Assembly: GCF_000348745.1 (NCBI RefSeq)
Contig: NC_020812.1
Location: 939,444-1,003,443, forward strand
DNA: 64,000 bases
Source of the DNA: Micavibrio aeruginosavorus EPB
Lineage (GTDB): Bacteria > Pseudomonadota > Alphaproteobacteria > Micavibrionales > Micavibrionaceae
Direction of reading: 5' to 3'
Shown: piece by piece, positions 1 to 8,601 of the stretch
Layout of the letters: each line of letters starts with the position of its first letter
Numbering within the stretch: position 1 is the stretch's first letter
The notes under the pieces: generated by a model
What the model saw: the letters and a program-made list of their open reading frames with translations, nothing else
What the model was told of the DNA's origin: nothing
Databases searched by the model: none
Program-made: the position numbers and the translations under genes

Positions 1-911
1 CGATTGCGTTGAATGACGGGGTGTTGTTTGTGTCATCCCCGCAACGGCGTTTGTTTTCGTCGTCGGGTTATATTTTCCTGCTCTGGATGATTTTTACATC
101 CATTATCTTGTTGGCCGTTTCAATCCTGTTTATGCGCAATCAAATCCGCCCCATCCGTCGTCTGGCGGTTGCCGCGGAACGGATTGGCAAGGGGCGTGAT
201 ATGCCTGCGACATTAAAGGTTGAAGGCGCGCGCGAGGTGCGGCAGGCGGCGCAGGCTTTTCTGGATATGAATGACCGTATTAAGCGCCAGATTTCGCAAC
301 GCACGGCGATGCTGGCCGGGGTGTCGCATGATTTGCGCACGCCACTGACGCGATTGAAGTTACAGGTCGCGATGCTGGGCAATCATCCCGATGCCGAGGG
401 CATGATGCAGGACATTCAGGACATGGAAAAGATGCTGAATGGATACCTCGATTTCGTGCGCGGCGAGGGCGGAGAGCAGGCCGTGGCCGGTGATTTGAAT
501 GATATTCTGAACCGCATTGTTTCGGGCGCACGCCGCGCCGGGGGTGATGTTATTTTGGAATCCAATGGTGATCTGGCCATGACCTTGCGGCCCATGGCGA
601 TGGAAAGGGCTTTATCCAACCTGATTACCAACGCCCGTAAATACGCATCCCATGTGTGGATGACCGCGCGGCGCGTGAATGATGACGTGGAAATCATTAT
701 TGATGATGATGGTCCGGGCATTCCGCCGGATCAGTACGAAGACGTTTTCCGCCCATTCTATCGTGTGGATACGTCACGCAATACGGCGACCGGTGGGGTG
801 GGGCTTGGGTTGCCCATCGCACAGGATGTGATCCACAGCCATGGTGGCCAGATCACGCTGGGCCAAAGCCCACGCGGTGGTCTGCGCGTTATTATTCTGA
901 TTCCGGTTTAA
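1..911 (+). CDS. EnvZ-like sensor histidine kinase, 5'-truncated by the window edge
   Basis: The reading frame is open to the left edge (codons in frame from base 3), so the true start lies outside the window. What remains has a transmembrane helix rich in Ile/Leu/Phe, a HAMP linker beginning at MRNQIRPIRRL, a HisKA helix with phospho-acceptor His in GVSHDLRTPL (codon 327-329), and a HATPase_c domain with an N-box (NLITNARKYA), DDDGPGIP and GVGLGLPIA. The order HAMP-HisKA-HATPase and the RRLFSSSGYIF stretch before the helix match alphaproteobacterial EnvZ/osmosensing kinases. Its response regulator would be expected upstream and is not visible. A TTG near base 9 could be read as a start, but that would remove the sensor, so truncation is preferred. 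Confidence 0.85.
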   Translation, partial: IALNDGVLFVSSPQRRLFSSSGYIFLLWMIFTSIILLAVSILFMRNQIRPIRRLAVAAERIGKGRDMPATLKVEGAREVRQAAQAFLDMNDRIKRQISQRTAMLAGVSHDLRTPLTRLKLQVAMLGNHPDAEGMMQDIQDMEKMLNGYLDFVRGEGGEQAVAGDLNDILNRIVSGARRAGGDVILESNGDLAMTLRPMAMERALSNLITNARKYASHVWMTARRVNDDVEIIIDDDGPGIPPDQYEDVFRPFYRVDTSRNTATGGVGLGLPIAQDVIHSHGGQITLGQSPRGGLRVIILIPV

Positions 912-1267
912 TACAAACGCCCACCGTTCGGCACAGTCTTATCCGGGCGGATCAGCGTGACGTTCCCGTTTTCATCCGGGAACCCCAGAACCAGAATTTC
1001 CGACATGAATTTACCCACCTGTTTTGGTGGAAAATTGACCACGGCGGCCACTTGCCGTCCGATCAGTTCTTCGCGGGTGTAGTTTTGGGTGACCTGTGCC
1101 GATGTCTTACGCTGGCCAATCTCTGGCCCAAAATCCACGAACAGTTTATAGGCCGGGCGGCGGGCCTCGGGAAATTCCTGAACGTCTACAATGGTGCCGA
1201 CCCGCACCTCAACCTTCATAAAATCACTGAATTCAATGGTTTCTTCGCGTGTATCGTGGCCGGTCAT
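908..1267 (-). CDS. CsaA/YgjH-like tRNA-binding protein
   Basis: This 119-residue protein is a single tRNA-binding OB fold (EMAP-II/CsaA type). Visible signatures are the N-terminal VEVRVGTIV strand, the RPAYKL segment and a C-terminal NFPPKQVGKFMSEILVLG segment typical of CsaA, which is described as a tRNA-binding or secretion-related chaperone. I chose the ATG at 1267 because a GGAGAG ribosome site lies about 8 bases upstream; an ATG at 1291 would add eight residues and falls in the phasin terminator. The gene is convergent with the kinase and overlaps its stop codon by four bases. Family assignment is firm; the cellular role is known only loosely. Confidence 0.85.
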   Translation of the reverse strand: MTGHDTREETIEFSDFMKVEVRVGTIVDVQEFPEARRPAYKLFVDFGPEIGQRKTSAQVTQNYTREELIGRQVAAVVNFPPKQVGKFMSEILVLGFPDENGNVTLIRPDKTVPNGGRLY

Positions 1268-1289
1268 TCTACTTCTCTCCGTATAAAAC

Positions 1290-1314
1290 AAGGGCGCCGT
1301 TATCGGGCGCCCTT
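1290..1314 (-). terminator. Intrinsic terminator of the phasin gene
   Basis: A perfect 9-bp stem (1290-1298 with 1306-1314, 7-base loop) is followed on the minus strand by TGTTTTA. It lies 25 bases after the phasin stop codon and just before the tRNA-binding gene on the same strand. Confidence 0.75.
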
Positions 1315-1339
1315 ATTAAATCATAGATCACTGAAAAAA

Positions 1340-1801
1340 TCAGGCGGCTTTGCGCGTGGTTTTTTCGGTCTTTGCGGCTTTCGCCGGAACGGTACCCAGT
1401 GTTTCCAGGCTGTCCGTGATGCGGGCGTTCAGGATTTCACCGGCTTCACTGCTGGTCTTGCTCACAACGTCGGACATTTCACGCAGGCTGGTGACGGAAC
1501 GCTCATACGCCGTTTTGATCAAATCGGCCTGACGGGCGACTTTCTCTTCCGGCGTACCTTCGCCCAGCAATTGCTGGGTCAGGGCGGTGTTTTGCTGAAC
1601 CAGTTCGTTCATCAACTCAGTTTGGCATTGCGCCACGCTTTGCAGGCCTTCAACGGTGACCTGTTGCAGTTCGGTAAAGGCTTCAACATTTTTACGATAG
1701 AGTTCCAGAACCGCGCTCATATCAAACGCGTAGCGGTTCGGCATCAGATTTTGCAGATATTGTGTATCGAAGAAAGACGCGGTGTTTTTGGACTGTGTCA
1801 T
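1340..1801 (-). CDS. Phasin family protein (PHA granule coat)
   Basis: A 153-residue, almost entirely helical protein with the phasin pattern: an amphipathic middle (NVEAFTELQQVTVEGLQSVAQ) followed by a long helical stretch and an Ala/Lys-rich tail (KAAKTEKTTRKAA). Phasins cover polyhydroxyalkanoate granules and control their size and number. The ATG at 1801 is preferred over the in-frame ATG at 1813 because a perfect GGAGG sits five bases upstream of it. It is transcribed alone and ends at its own terminator. The phaR, phaC, phaA and phaB genes about 18 kb away supply the rest of the PHA pathway, which supports the call. Confidence 0.9.
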   Translation of the reverse strand: MTQSKNTASFFDTQYLQNLMPNRYAFDMSAVLELYRKNVEAFTELQQVTVEGLQSVAQCQTELMNELVQQNTALTQQLLGEGTPEEKVARQADLIKTAYERSVTSLREMSDVVSKTSSEAGEILNARITDSLETLGTVPAKAAKTEKTTRKAA

Positions 1802-1830
1802 TTTGACCTCCACACTCTTGTGATTATGAA

Positions 1831-1836
1831 ATTATA
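1831..1836 (-). promoter_or_regulatory. Candidate -10 box for the phasin gene
   Basis: The minus strand reads TATAAT here, placing transcription start about 20-25 bases before the phasin ATG. No good -35 hexamer is seen at 17 bases, so an activator or an altered -35 would be needed. Confidence 0.35.
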
Positions 1837-1890
1837 GACTTTTGTAAGCCATCATTCTTGGACCCGGGGGTGGGGGGAGTCAAGCTGATT

Positions 1891-1903
1891 TGTGCAGTGC
1901 ACA
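1891..1903. promoter_or_regulatory. Perfect dyad TGTGCA-G-TGCACA in the phasin/kinase intergenic region
   Basis: A perfect 13-bp palindrome lies between the divergent phasin and sensor-kinase genes, upstream of the phasin -10. Its half-site with flank (TTTGTGCA) recurs on the minus strand at 19980-19987 in the phaR/phaC intergenic region, so a shared PHA regulator is plausible. Confidence 0.4.
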
Positions 1904-2039
1904 GGTTCTGGAAATGTCGATTTTATGGGTATTTCTGCGAATTTTACAATCGCCATAACGCGTTAGCGAAAGATTAACCGAAAAGCCCCAAAGTGCAGGG
2001 TGGGGACGACTCTATCTTTAAACCGCAAAGACTTGATTC

Positions 2040-4616
2040 ATGCTGATTATCGGCGCCGATCACAGAGAGAAAGCAGAGGACGAAACGCAGGTGCGCAGCC
2101 TGCGGGGTTCGACGGCGCAGGTCATGGTGCTGGTCAACGGCATGATCCTGGCGCTGGTTGCGTATCTGGCGTTGTCGTTTTTTATCGGTGATATGTTGCA
2201 GGTCGAGCAAAAGCGGACGGTTTCTGAAACTGAACGTACCATCAACGAAAATTTGCATGCGTTGGAAAGTGCGATCAAGGCGGCATCAACCATTCTGGTT
2301 TTGGAAGAAGACATTCCGCCGGAATTCCTGCAAAAAACAATTTCTTACGCGACCCCGAATATTGATCAGTTTGATTATTTAATCTGGCTGCGTGACCATG
2401 GAAACGGTGCGTGGAGCATCACGCATTTCATGAAGCCATCATCGCCCGAAGCATTGGAAAACGATGCTTATAATGTCCAGACACGCGAAGATCAGGCGGC
2501 CTTGGTGCGTTTCATCACAGAAAACAAGGTTCGTATTTACGAAGACGTCTTAATCCGCACCGACATTCCCGGTACAAATTACGTACAGGAAAGTACAGAG
2601 CCGCTGATTAGGAATCGCCCGTTCGCCATGATTAAAAAAATTATGACGCCGGATGGGCCGGACAGCTTCCTGGTGGGGTTAAGTCGCGTGTCGTCTGTGA
2701 TTGATCGTGCCTGGCTGAATGAACGAACGGAGCTAAGCGGGATTGTCTTGCGCGAGGGGACCGGCGGGGATCCTATCTTTTATATGAACCGCATGGATCA
2801 AGGCCGTGCGGCAGAGGGTAAAAACCTCCGTGAAGATTATGCCTTTACCATCGGGAATGCCAAATGGACCATGCAAGTGGATGTGGGACAGACGCGCCAT
2901 ACGGTCTTCCTGCAAAAAACGCCTTTGCTGGTTTTGTTTTTTGGCACCATGTTTACCATTGTCGGCATGTTATATGTGCGCAATAACCAACGCCAATCCG
3001 GGCGTCTGGCCGTTATGAACCGAACATTGGCCCACAAAAACTTTGAGCTTAATAGCGAGATTGCGGAGCGGGAACGTCTGAACAACAGCCTGCGCAAGGC
3101 AGAGCGGGAAAACCGCGCCATTATCAATGCGGTGACCGATATTATTTTCGAAACGACCGCCGAGGGGGACATTTTGTTCCTGAATGATGCGTGGGGGCGG
3201 GTGACCGGGCATGATATTGGGGTGTCGATGGGCAAAAATCTGTTCGATATGCTGCACCCACAAGACCAGGCCGATCAGCGTGACCAGTTCCAGCAGATGA
3301 TCAAAGGGCAACGTCCGGCCTATCGCAGTTTTGCTCGCCTGCGCACGCGTGAGGGAACCTTCCGCTCTGTCGAGCTGGCCATGTCCATGATGCGGCAGGA
3401 TGAAAACCGCAATATTCGCGTCGTTGGAACACTGACGGACGTGGAAGAACGCCGTCGTGCGGAAAAGGCATTGGGTGAAGCGGAAAAGAAATTCAGAACC
3501 ATCGTTGAAAATGCCGCGGGCGGTATTTATCAGGTGACGCCGGATGGGAAATATTTGAGCGCAAACCCCGCTATGGCTCGTATTCTCGGTTATGACAGTG
3601 CGGATGATATCGTGGGTTCAATCCGCAATGCCAACAGTGAAATTTACGAATCCATCCGCGACCGGAAACAATTTTTGGCCCAGCTTGATGAAAAGGGCGC
3701 GGTAAAAAATTTCGAAACCACTGTGCGGCGCAAGAATGGGGATATCATCTGGGTCAACGAAAATGCCCGCACCGTTCGTGATGACGAAGGAAATATTCTG
3801 TATTACGAAGGCAGTATCGAAGACATTACCCAGCGAAAAGAAGCCGAAATCAAGCTGCAGGAAGCCAAGGTTCATTCCGATATGGCCAGCCGCGCAAAAT
3901 CCGAATTCCTGGCGAATATGAGCCACGAATTACGCACGCCATTGAATGCGATTATCGGATTTTCTGAAATAATAAAAAATGAAGTGTTCGGTAAGCTGGA
4001 GCAGCGCCAATATTGGGATTACGCCAATGACATTTACGACAGCGGCAAGCAATTGTTGAAAATCATCAACGAAATTCTTGATGTGTCGCGCATTGATGCG
4101 GGTGAACGTCAATTGAATGAAAGTTTGGTGCGACTGGATCATATCGTTCAATCGGCGCTGGATTTAATGGCGCCGAAAATTGAAAGTGGTCAATTAACGG
4201 TTACCAATATGCTGAATTCAGCGATGCCCGATGTGATTGGGGAAGAACTGGCCCTGAAGCAAATTATCATGAACCTGTTGTCCAACGCCGTGAAATTTAC
4301 GCCGGAAGGCGGGCGAATTACCTTGTCTTACGAGCTTGACGCCGACGGGCAATTGCGTCTGTCCATCACCGATACAGGTGTTGGAATGGACGAAAATGAA
4401 ATTCAAAAGGCGCTGTCACCGTTTGGGCAAGTGGATTCATCGTTGCATCGCGCAACATCCGGGGCGGGTTTGGGGCTGACGCTGGTGGATGCCCTGACGC
4501 GCTTGCATGAGGGATCATTCGAATTGTTCTCGCAAAAAGGGTTGGGAACAACGGCGACAATCATTTTGCCTGCGCGCCGCGTGTCGCCACGGGATGCGGC
4601 GTCAAATGCGTCGTAA
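2040..4616 (+). CDS. Membrane sensor histidine kinase with two PAS domains
   Basis: An 858-residue kinase. Visible order: TM helix at about residues 28-50; a periplasmic sensor region of about 240 residues that I cannot assign to a family; TM helix at about 297-314; a short coiled coil; PAS at about 357-470 and a second PAS at about 485-600, each ending in a PAC-like segment; HisKA with His629 in NMSHELRTPLNAI; HATPase_c with NLLSNAVKFTPEGG, DTGVGMD and GAGLGLTLV. There is no receiver domain, so a separate response regulator is required and none is adjacent. The 3' end overlaps recX (opposite strand) by 15 bases. No strong ribosome site is seen before the chosen ATG. Confidence 0.9.
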   Translation: MLIIGADHREKAEDETQVRSLRGSTAQVMVLVNGMILALVAYLALSFFIGDMLQVEQKRTVSETERTINENLHALESAIKAASTILVLEEDIPPEFLQKTISYATPNIDQFDYLIWLRDHGNGAWSITHFMKPSSPEALENDAYNVQTREDQAALVRFITENKVRIYEDVLIRTDIPGTNYVQESTEPLIRNRPFAMIKKIMTPDGPDSFLVGLSRVSSVIDRAWLNERTELSGIVLREGTGGDPIFYMNRMDQGRAAEGKNLREDYAFTIGNAKWTMQVDVGQTRHTVFLQKTPLLVLFFGTMFTIVGMLYVRNNQRQSGRLAVMNRTLAHKNFELNSEIAERERLNNSLRKAERENRAIINAVTDIIFETTAEGDILFLNDAWGRVTGHDIGVSMGKNLFDMLHPQDQADQRDQFQQMIKGQRPAYRSFARLRTREGTFRSVELAMSMMRQDENRNIRVVGTLTDVEERRRAEKALGEAEKKFRTIVENAAGGIYQVTPDGKYLSANPAMARILGYDSADDIVGSIRNANSEIYESIRDRKQFLAQLDEKGAVKNFETTVRRKNGDIIWVNENARTVRDDEGNILYYEGSIEDITQRKEAEIKLQEAKVHSDMASRAKSEFLANMSHELRTPLNAIIGFSEIIKNEVFGKLEQRQYWDYANDIYDSGKQLLKIINEILDVSRIDAGERQLNESLVRLDHIVQSALDLMAPKIESGQLTVTNMLNSAMPDVIGEELALKQIIMNLLSNAVKFTPEGGRITLSYELDADGQLRLSITDTGVGMDENEIQKALSPFGQVDSSLHRATSGAGLGLTLVDALTRLHEGSFELFSQKGLGTTATIILPARRVSPRDAASNAS

Positions 4617-5264
4617 ATCCTGATCGTTCAGATCGTCTGGTGTCATATCCATGATGCGCCGTGCGATGTCATAGCTAAAACCCGCACGCCCCATGGCCGC
4701 AATCGCTTTGTCCCGGTCAACATCCTTGCCCGGTGTGGCGAAGGGGCCGATGCGTTTGCGCCGTGCGAGTTTCAGGGCTGCGTGCAAATCACCGGCGTCC
4801 TGGTCTTGTACACCCCCCGTTTGTTCAGCGTCGTGCGTAGCCAGCAAGGCGTTCACCGTTTCACCATCCAACCCCTTGACCTGCAGGCGGTTCATAATCG
4901 CCCGGCGGGACAAGCCGCGGCGGCGCAGGGAGTTGACCGCCCCTTCGGCATACAAATGGTCATTCAGCAAGCCCTGGCGAATGAAATCCTCAATCATTGA
5001 ATCCAGCCATTGCAGACATTCATCACGGTTCAGGTCCGCATGGGCACGACAGGATCGGTCGATTTTTCGGACCATGACAGAGCGGAAATGCGCCGTACTG
5101 CTGGCAAAGCGTTGCAGGTAATACAGGCCAGAATTCCGCAAATATTCAGGCGTGACCTTTTTCGGGGGGCGGGGGCCTTGCTTGGCCTGTTCTGAACGGC
5201 GCTTTCCCCGGCTGGATTCCGGGGCTGAAGGCTTGATATTTTCGTGATCAGCGTTACTCTTCAT
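4602..5264 (-). CDS. recX: Regulatory protein RecX
   Basis: RecX binds RecA filaments and limits their extension. The 220-residue product has the family's three-helix repeats, with recognisable segments YLRNSGLYYLQRFASS, FRSVMVRKI, DFIRQGLLND, YAEGAVNSLRRRGLSRRAI and AGFSYDIARRIM. The first 40 residues are a charged, Lys/Arg/Pro-rich extension found in longer alphaproteobacterial RecX proteins. It is not next to recA and converges with the sensor kinase, with a 15-base overlap of coding ends. Confidence 0.88.
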   Translation of the reverse strand: MKSNADHENIKPSAPESSRGKRRSEQAKQGPRPPKKVTPEYLRNSGLYYLQRFASSTAHFRSVMVRKIDRSCRAHADLNRDECLQWLDSMIEDFIRQGLLNDHLYAEGAVNSLRRRGLSRRAIMNRLQVKGLDGETVNALLATHDAEQTGGVQDQDAGDLHAALKLARRKRIGPFATPGKDVDRDKAIAAMGRAGFSYDIARRIMDMTPDDLNDQDLRRI

Positions 5265-5348
5265 CCGTACTGCGCCCTTGAATTATGGCTTATGATGGCA
5301 GAGGCCGGGGCGCGGACACAAGGGTTTAAAATAGAAAGCGGCAGTATT

Positions 5349-6272
5349 ATGACTACCAACGATATGGACATGGTGGAAACCTTCTTTCTGGAGGACAGCA
5401 ATCTGCGCGGTCGCATTGTGCGGCTGGGGCGGGCTGTGAATGATATTCTGCACACCCATGCGTACCCGGCCCCTGTGGCAACATTGACGGGGCAGGCCGC
5501 GGTTATGGCTCTGTTGTTATCTTCAATGTTGAAGGATGACGGAATTTTTACATTACAGGCCCAGGGTGATGGCCCCGTTGGCACATTGGTTGCCGACATT
5601 ACCGGGCATGGCAATGTGCGCGCCTGTGCCCGCTTTGATCAAGACCGCCTGGATCGTTGGGAAGCCGATGAAGTCCCCGAAACAGCCTATATGGGGCTGA
5701 TTGGCCGCGGCCATATGGTATTTACGATTGATCAGGGTGGCGAGAACACGGAACGGTATCAGGGCGTGGTGGAGTTAAAGGGCGGCACGCTGGTCGAATG
5801 CGTGCAGCATTATTTCACCCAATCCGAACAAATCGCCACGGGTCTGCGTCTGGCTTTACGCCGTGATGATGACGGTCATTGGCATGCCGGCGCAATTTTG
5901 TTGCAGAAAATGCCCGATACCGCCAAGCCCGACGTTGATCCCGATGCATGGAACCGGGCCATGGTTTTGCTGCAAAGTTGCACGGATGACGAATTGCTGG
6001 ATGCGGATTTGCCGGTAAATGATCTGCTCTATCGCCTGTTCCATCAGGAAGGTGTCCGTGCGCAGGAGCCGCAACCCGTTCGCCACCAATGCCGTTGTTC
6101 CGCCGACCGTGTGGAAAACGTTCTGGTGGCCATGTCCAGTGAAGAGCGTTTGGATCTGGCCGAAGAAGACGGTAAAATCAGCGTGAAATGTGAATTCTGC
6201 AGCCGTGAATATAAATTCGATGCAGCCGAATTAGAACATAAACTCAATAACCCCAGCGGTGTCGTACAGTAA
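5349..6272 (+). CDS. hslO: Hsp33 redox-regulated chaperone
   Basis: Hsp33 is a cytoplasmic holdase switched on when oxidation releases zinc from four cysteines. All four are present as C248-x-C250 and C281-xx-C284 with 30 residues between the pairs, matching the family spacing. The N-terminal domain has FLEDSNLRGRIVRLG and the GDGPVGTLVAD region. The ATG at 5349 gives 307 residues, close to alphaproteobacterial homologues; upstream in-frame starts at 5244 and 5292 would run into the recX start region. No strong ribosome site is visible. The gene is divergent from recX and is followed closely by a lipoprotein gene. Confidence 0.92.
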   Translation: MTTNDMDMVETFFLEDSNLRGRIVRLGRAVNDILHTHAYPAPVATLTGQAAVMALLLSSMLKDDGIFTLQAQGDGPVGTLVADITGHGNVRACARFDQDRLDRWEADEVPETAYMGLIGRGHMVFTIDQGGENTERYQGVVELKGGTLVECVQHYFTQSEQIATGLRLALRRDDDGHWHAGAILLQKMPDTAKPDVDPDAWNRAMVLLQSCTDDELLDADLPVNDLLYRLFHQEGVRAQEPQPVRHQCRCSADRVENVLVAMSSEERLDLAEEDGKISVKCEFCSREYKFDAAELEHKLNNPSGVVQ

Positions 6273-6282
6273 GGACAAGATT

Positions 6283-6990
6283 ATGATGAAGAACAAACGT
6301 CTTTCGTTTTTGGTCTGTGTGTCGGTTCTGGCCCTTGGTGGGGCAGGGGTGATGGCGGGGTGTACGACGGTTGGCCCAGCCCTGAAATCACCTGCCGCGC
6401 AATTCTCTCAAGCCCAGGGTGTAAGCGCCACACGGATTGAGGTTGTCAACGCCAGCAATGCGGCCGCCTATGGCAATGATGTGTCCAGCACGTTCCCGAC
6501 GCCGCTGGATGTGGCCTTGCGCAGCTATGCGGACAAGCGTCTGGTCGCCGCCGGGACGGAGGGGACCTTTATTTTCTCGATCGAGGAAGCACGCGTCACG
6601 CGCGAAGATTTGCAGTCGGATAACAAATATGCGCGCAAGTTGAACGTTGATAACCGCGACCGTTATAGCGCTGTTATCCGTTTGAAACTGATGCGTGAAA
6701 ACCCGACGGCACCGGGCGCGGCCCATACCGAACTTCGCGTTCAGCGGACATGGACCATCGCCGACAATTTGTCGATTGCCGAACGCGAGCGTGAGCAGAA
6801 CGCATTTGTTGAGCAATTGTTGCGCGATGTGGATGCGGCTGTTGTGAATGGCATTAACAATACGTTGCAGGTTGGTGCCGATGCGGGCAGCGCGATTGGC
6901 GGCGGGGCGTCGTATAACGATGGTGGGTATCATTCCGCCCCGGCCATGGGGGCGCAACCTGTGCCGCAGGTTGAGGCGTCGCCTTTCTAA
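6283..6990 (+). CDS. Outer-membrane-type lipoprotein of unknown function
   Basis: I recognise no named family. The 235-residue product starts with a lipoprotein signal peptide (KNKR charge, hydrophobic core, lipobox VMAGC with Cys27). The residue after the cysteine is Thr, not Asp, consistent with outer-membrane sorting. The mature part looks globular, then ends in a Gly/Pro-rich tail (GSAIGGGASY onwards). AAGGA lies seven bases before the ATG at 6283, which decides against the in-frame ATG at 6259 that overlaps hslO. The gap to hslO is ten bases, so the two are probably cotranscribed. Confidence 0.75.
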   Translation: MMKNKRLSFLVCVSVLALGGAGVMAGCTTVGPALKSPAAQFSQAQGVSATRIEVVNASNAAAYGNDVSSTFPTPLDVALRSYADKRLVAAGTEGTFIFSIEEARVTREDLQSDNKYARKLNVDNRDRYSAVIRLKLMRENPTAPGAAHTELRVQRTWTIADNLSIAEREREQNAFVEQLLRDVDAAVVNGINNTLQVGADAGSAIGGGASYNDGGYHSAPAMGAQPVPQVEASPF

Positions 6991-7002
6991 TTCTGAGATA
7001 AT

Positions 7003-7036
7003 AAAAAAGCCCCGCGATGAAGGCGGGGCTTTTTTT
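7003..7036. terminator. Bidirectional terminator between the lipoprotein gene and trkH
   Basis: An 8-bp GC stem (7008-7015 with 7023-7030) is flanked by A-run and T-run, so it works in both directions. It separates two convergent genes. Confidence 0.85.
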
Positions 7037-8489
7037 ATTTTCGCCAGAAGCTGGGCATAACCAGAACCAGCAAGGTGAAGAGTTCCAAACGGCCCAACAT
7101 CATCCCGGCAGAGATCAGCCACTTGGCCGCATCCGGGAGGGTAGAGAAGTTACCCGCCGGGCCGATGATTGGCCCCAACCCGGGGCCGACGTTCGTTAAC
7201 GCCGTAGCCGCGCCGCTGAGGCTCGTGATGAAGTCAAGGCCGCACATGGACAAGGCCAATGCCAGCGCAATGAATGTTCCAAGAAAGCCAAAGATAAAAA
7301 CCATCACGGAATAGGGCACGTCATCCGGCAATGTTCGTCCGTCATAATGCAGGGCGATAATGGCATTGGGTTGTTGCAGTTTCTGGAAGTGACGTCCCAA
7401 AATCAACGCCATCACCTGATAACGCATGATCTTTACGCCACCCGATGTCGACCCCGTACACCCACCAAAAAACGTGAGGATGAAGAAAAAGACAACGAAG
7501 AACGGTCCCCATTGCATATAATCTGCCGAGGCATAGCCGGTGGTTGTCACAACGGAGACAATATTAAAGGCGCTTTGCAACAAGGCTTCACCAAAGGGAA
7601 GGACGCCTTTCATGGACAGCCATATTGTAGATACTAAAATAGATCCGCCCAATAATGCCAAAAACGTGCGGACCTGAGTATTGCTGATCAATGCGTTGAA
7701 GTTTCCACCCAATACTTTGATATAAAGCACGAAAGGAAGGCCGCCCAGGATCATGAAGATCATCGAGATCCAGAGAATATGGGGGCGTTCTAGAAAGGCA
7801 CCGAACGAGCTGTCGTAGTTTGCAAACCCACCTGTTGCGACCGAGCTCATGGCGTGCGTGATGGCGTCAAACCCGGACATACCCGCCATCCAGTAACACA
7901 ATGCACAAAGGGCAATCAGGCCGAAATAAATATAGGCAATCGCGGTTGCTACCTTTTGCATCCGCGGTAAAACCTTGTCAGATTTATCGGATGATTCTGT
8001 GCGATATAATTGCATCCCGCCAACGCGCAGGAAGGGCAAAACCGCCATAGCGGCAACAATAAACCCAATTCCGCCCAATGCGTTTAACATGCACCGCCAC
8101 ATCAAAATCCCTGGCGGCATAGAGTCGAGCCCGGTCAGAACGGTTGCGCCTGTTGTTGTGATACCCGATACGGCTTCAAAAAAGGCGTCGGTGAAATCAA
8201 TATCCGTTTCACTGGCCAGCCAGAAGGGCAACGCCCCAAACGCAGCCAGCGCAAACCAGCTGATCGCGGTTAACAGGAATGTTTGCTTGATTGTTAATTG
8301 AAATGGTTTGTCGCTGGCGTTGGTCAGGACCGTGGTTCCGCCAAAGAAAGCGGTAATCGCCATGCAGAGCAGAAAGACTTTCCAATCCGCGTGATTGTGC
8401 ACCATATCGACAAACATTGGCACGCTCATGCTGATGGCCAGAATGCAGAGCAGGGCGCCGACAACGTAAAAAATGGGTCTGAGGTCCAT
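7035..8489 (-). CDS. trkH: Trk-type potassium uptake channel subunit TrkH
   Basis: TrkH forms the K+ pathway of the Trk system in the inner membrane, gated by cytosolic TrkA. The 484-residue protein has four membrane-pore-membrane repeats with recognisable filter regions: TTTGAT (repeat 1), VATGGF (repeat 2), TTTGYA (repeat 3) and LTNVGPG (repeat 4). It also carries the conserved FFGGCTGSTSGGVKIMR segment. trkA is not in the window. The gene follows the OmpA-like gene on the same strand but a strong terminator lies between, so it probably has its own promoter in 8490-8533. Confidence 0.93.
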   Translation of the reverse strand: MDLRPIFYVVGALLCILAISMSVPMFVDMVHNHADWKVFLLCMAITAFFGGTTVLTNASDKPFQLTIKQTFLLTAISWFALAAFGALPFWLASETDIDFTDAFFEAVSGITTTGATVLTGLDSMPPGILMWRCMLNALGGIGFIVAAMAVLPFLRVGGMQLYRTESSDKSDKVLPRMQKVATAIAYIYFGLIALCALCYWMAGMSGFDAITHAMSSVATGGFANYDSSFGAFLERPHILWISMIFMILGGLPFVLYIKVLGGNFNALISNTQVRTFLALLGGSILVSTIWLSMKGVLPFGEALLQSAFNIVSVVTTTGYASADYMQWGPFFVVFFFILTFFGGCTGSTSGGVKIMRYQVMALILGRHFQKLQQPNAIIALHYDGRTLPDDVPYSVMVFIFGFLGTFIALALALSMCGLDFITSLSGAATALTNVGPGLGPIIGPAGNFSTLPDAAKWLISAGMMLGRLELFTLLVLVMPSFWRK

Positions 8490-8533
8490 GGGGGAACCAA
8501 TCGCTTTGCGTTTATTTTTTGTCTTTAAGAAAA

Positions 8534-8577
8534 TGGCCGGGACGCTTGTTCAACATCCCGGCCACCGATTTTTTTAT
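8534..8577. terminator. Terminator after the OmpA-like gene
   Basis: A 9-bp perfect stem (8534-8542 with 8556-8564, 13-base loop) has TTTTCTT after it on the minus strand and a T7 run on the plus strand. Confidence 0.75.
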
Positions 8578-8601
8578 CCCTGACGCATCAGGGGCGATCG
8601 C

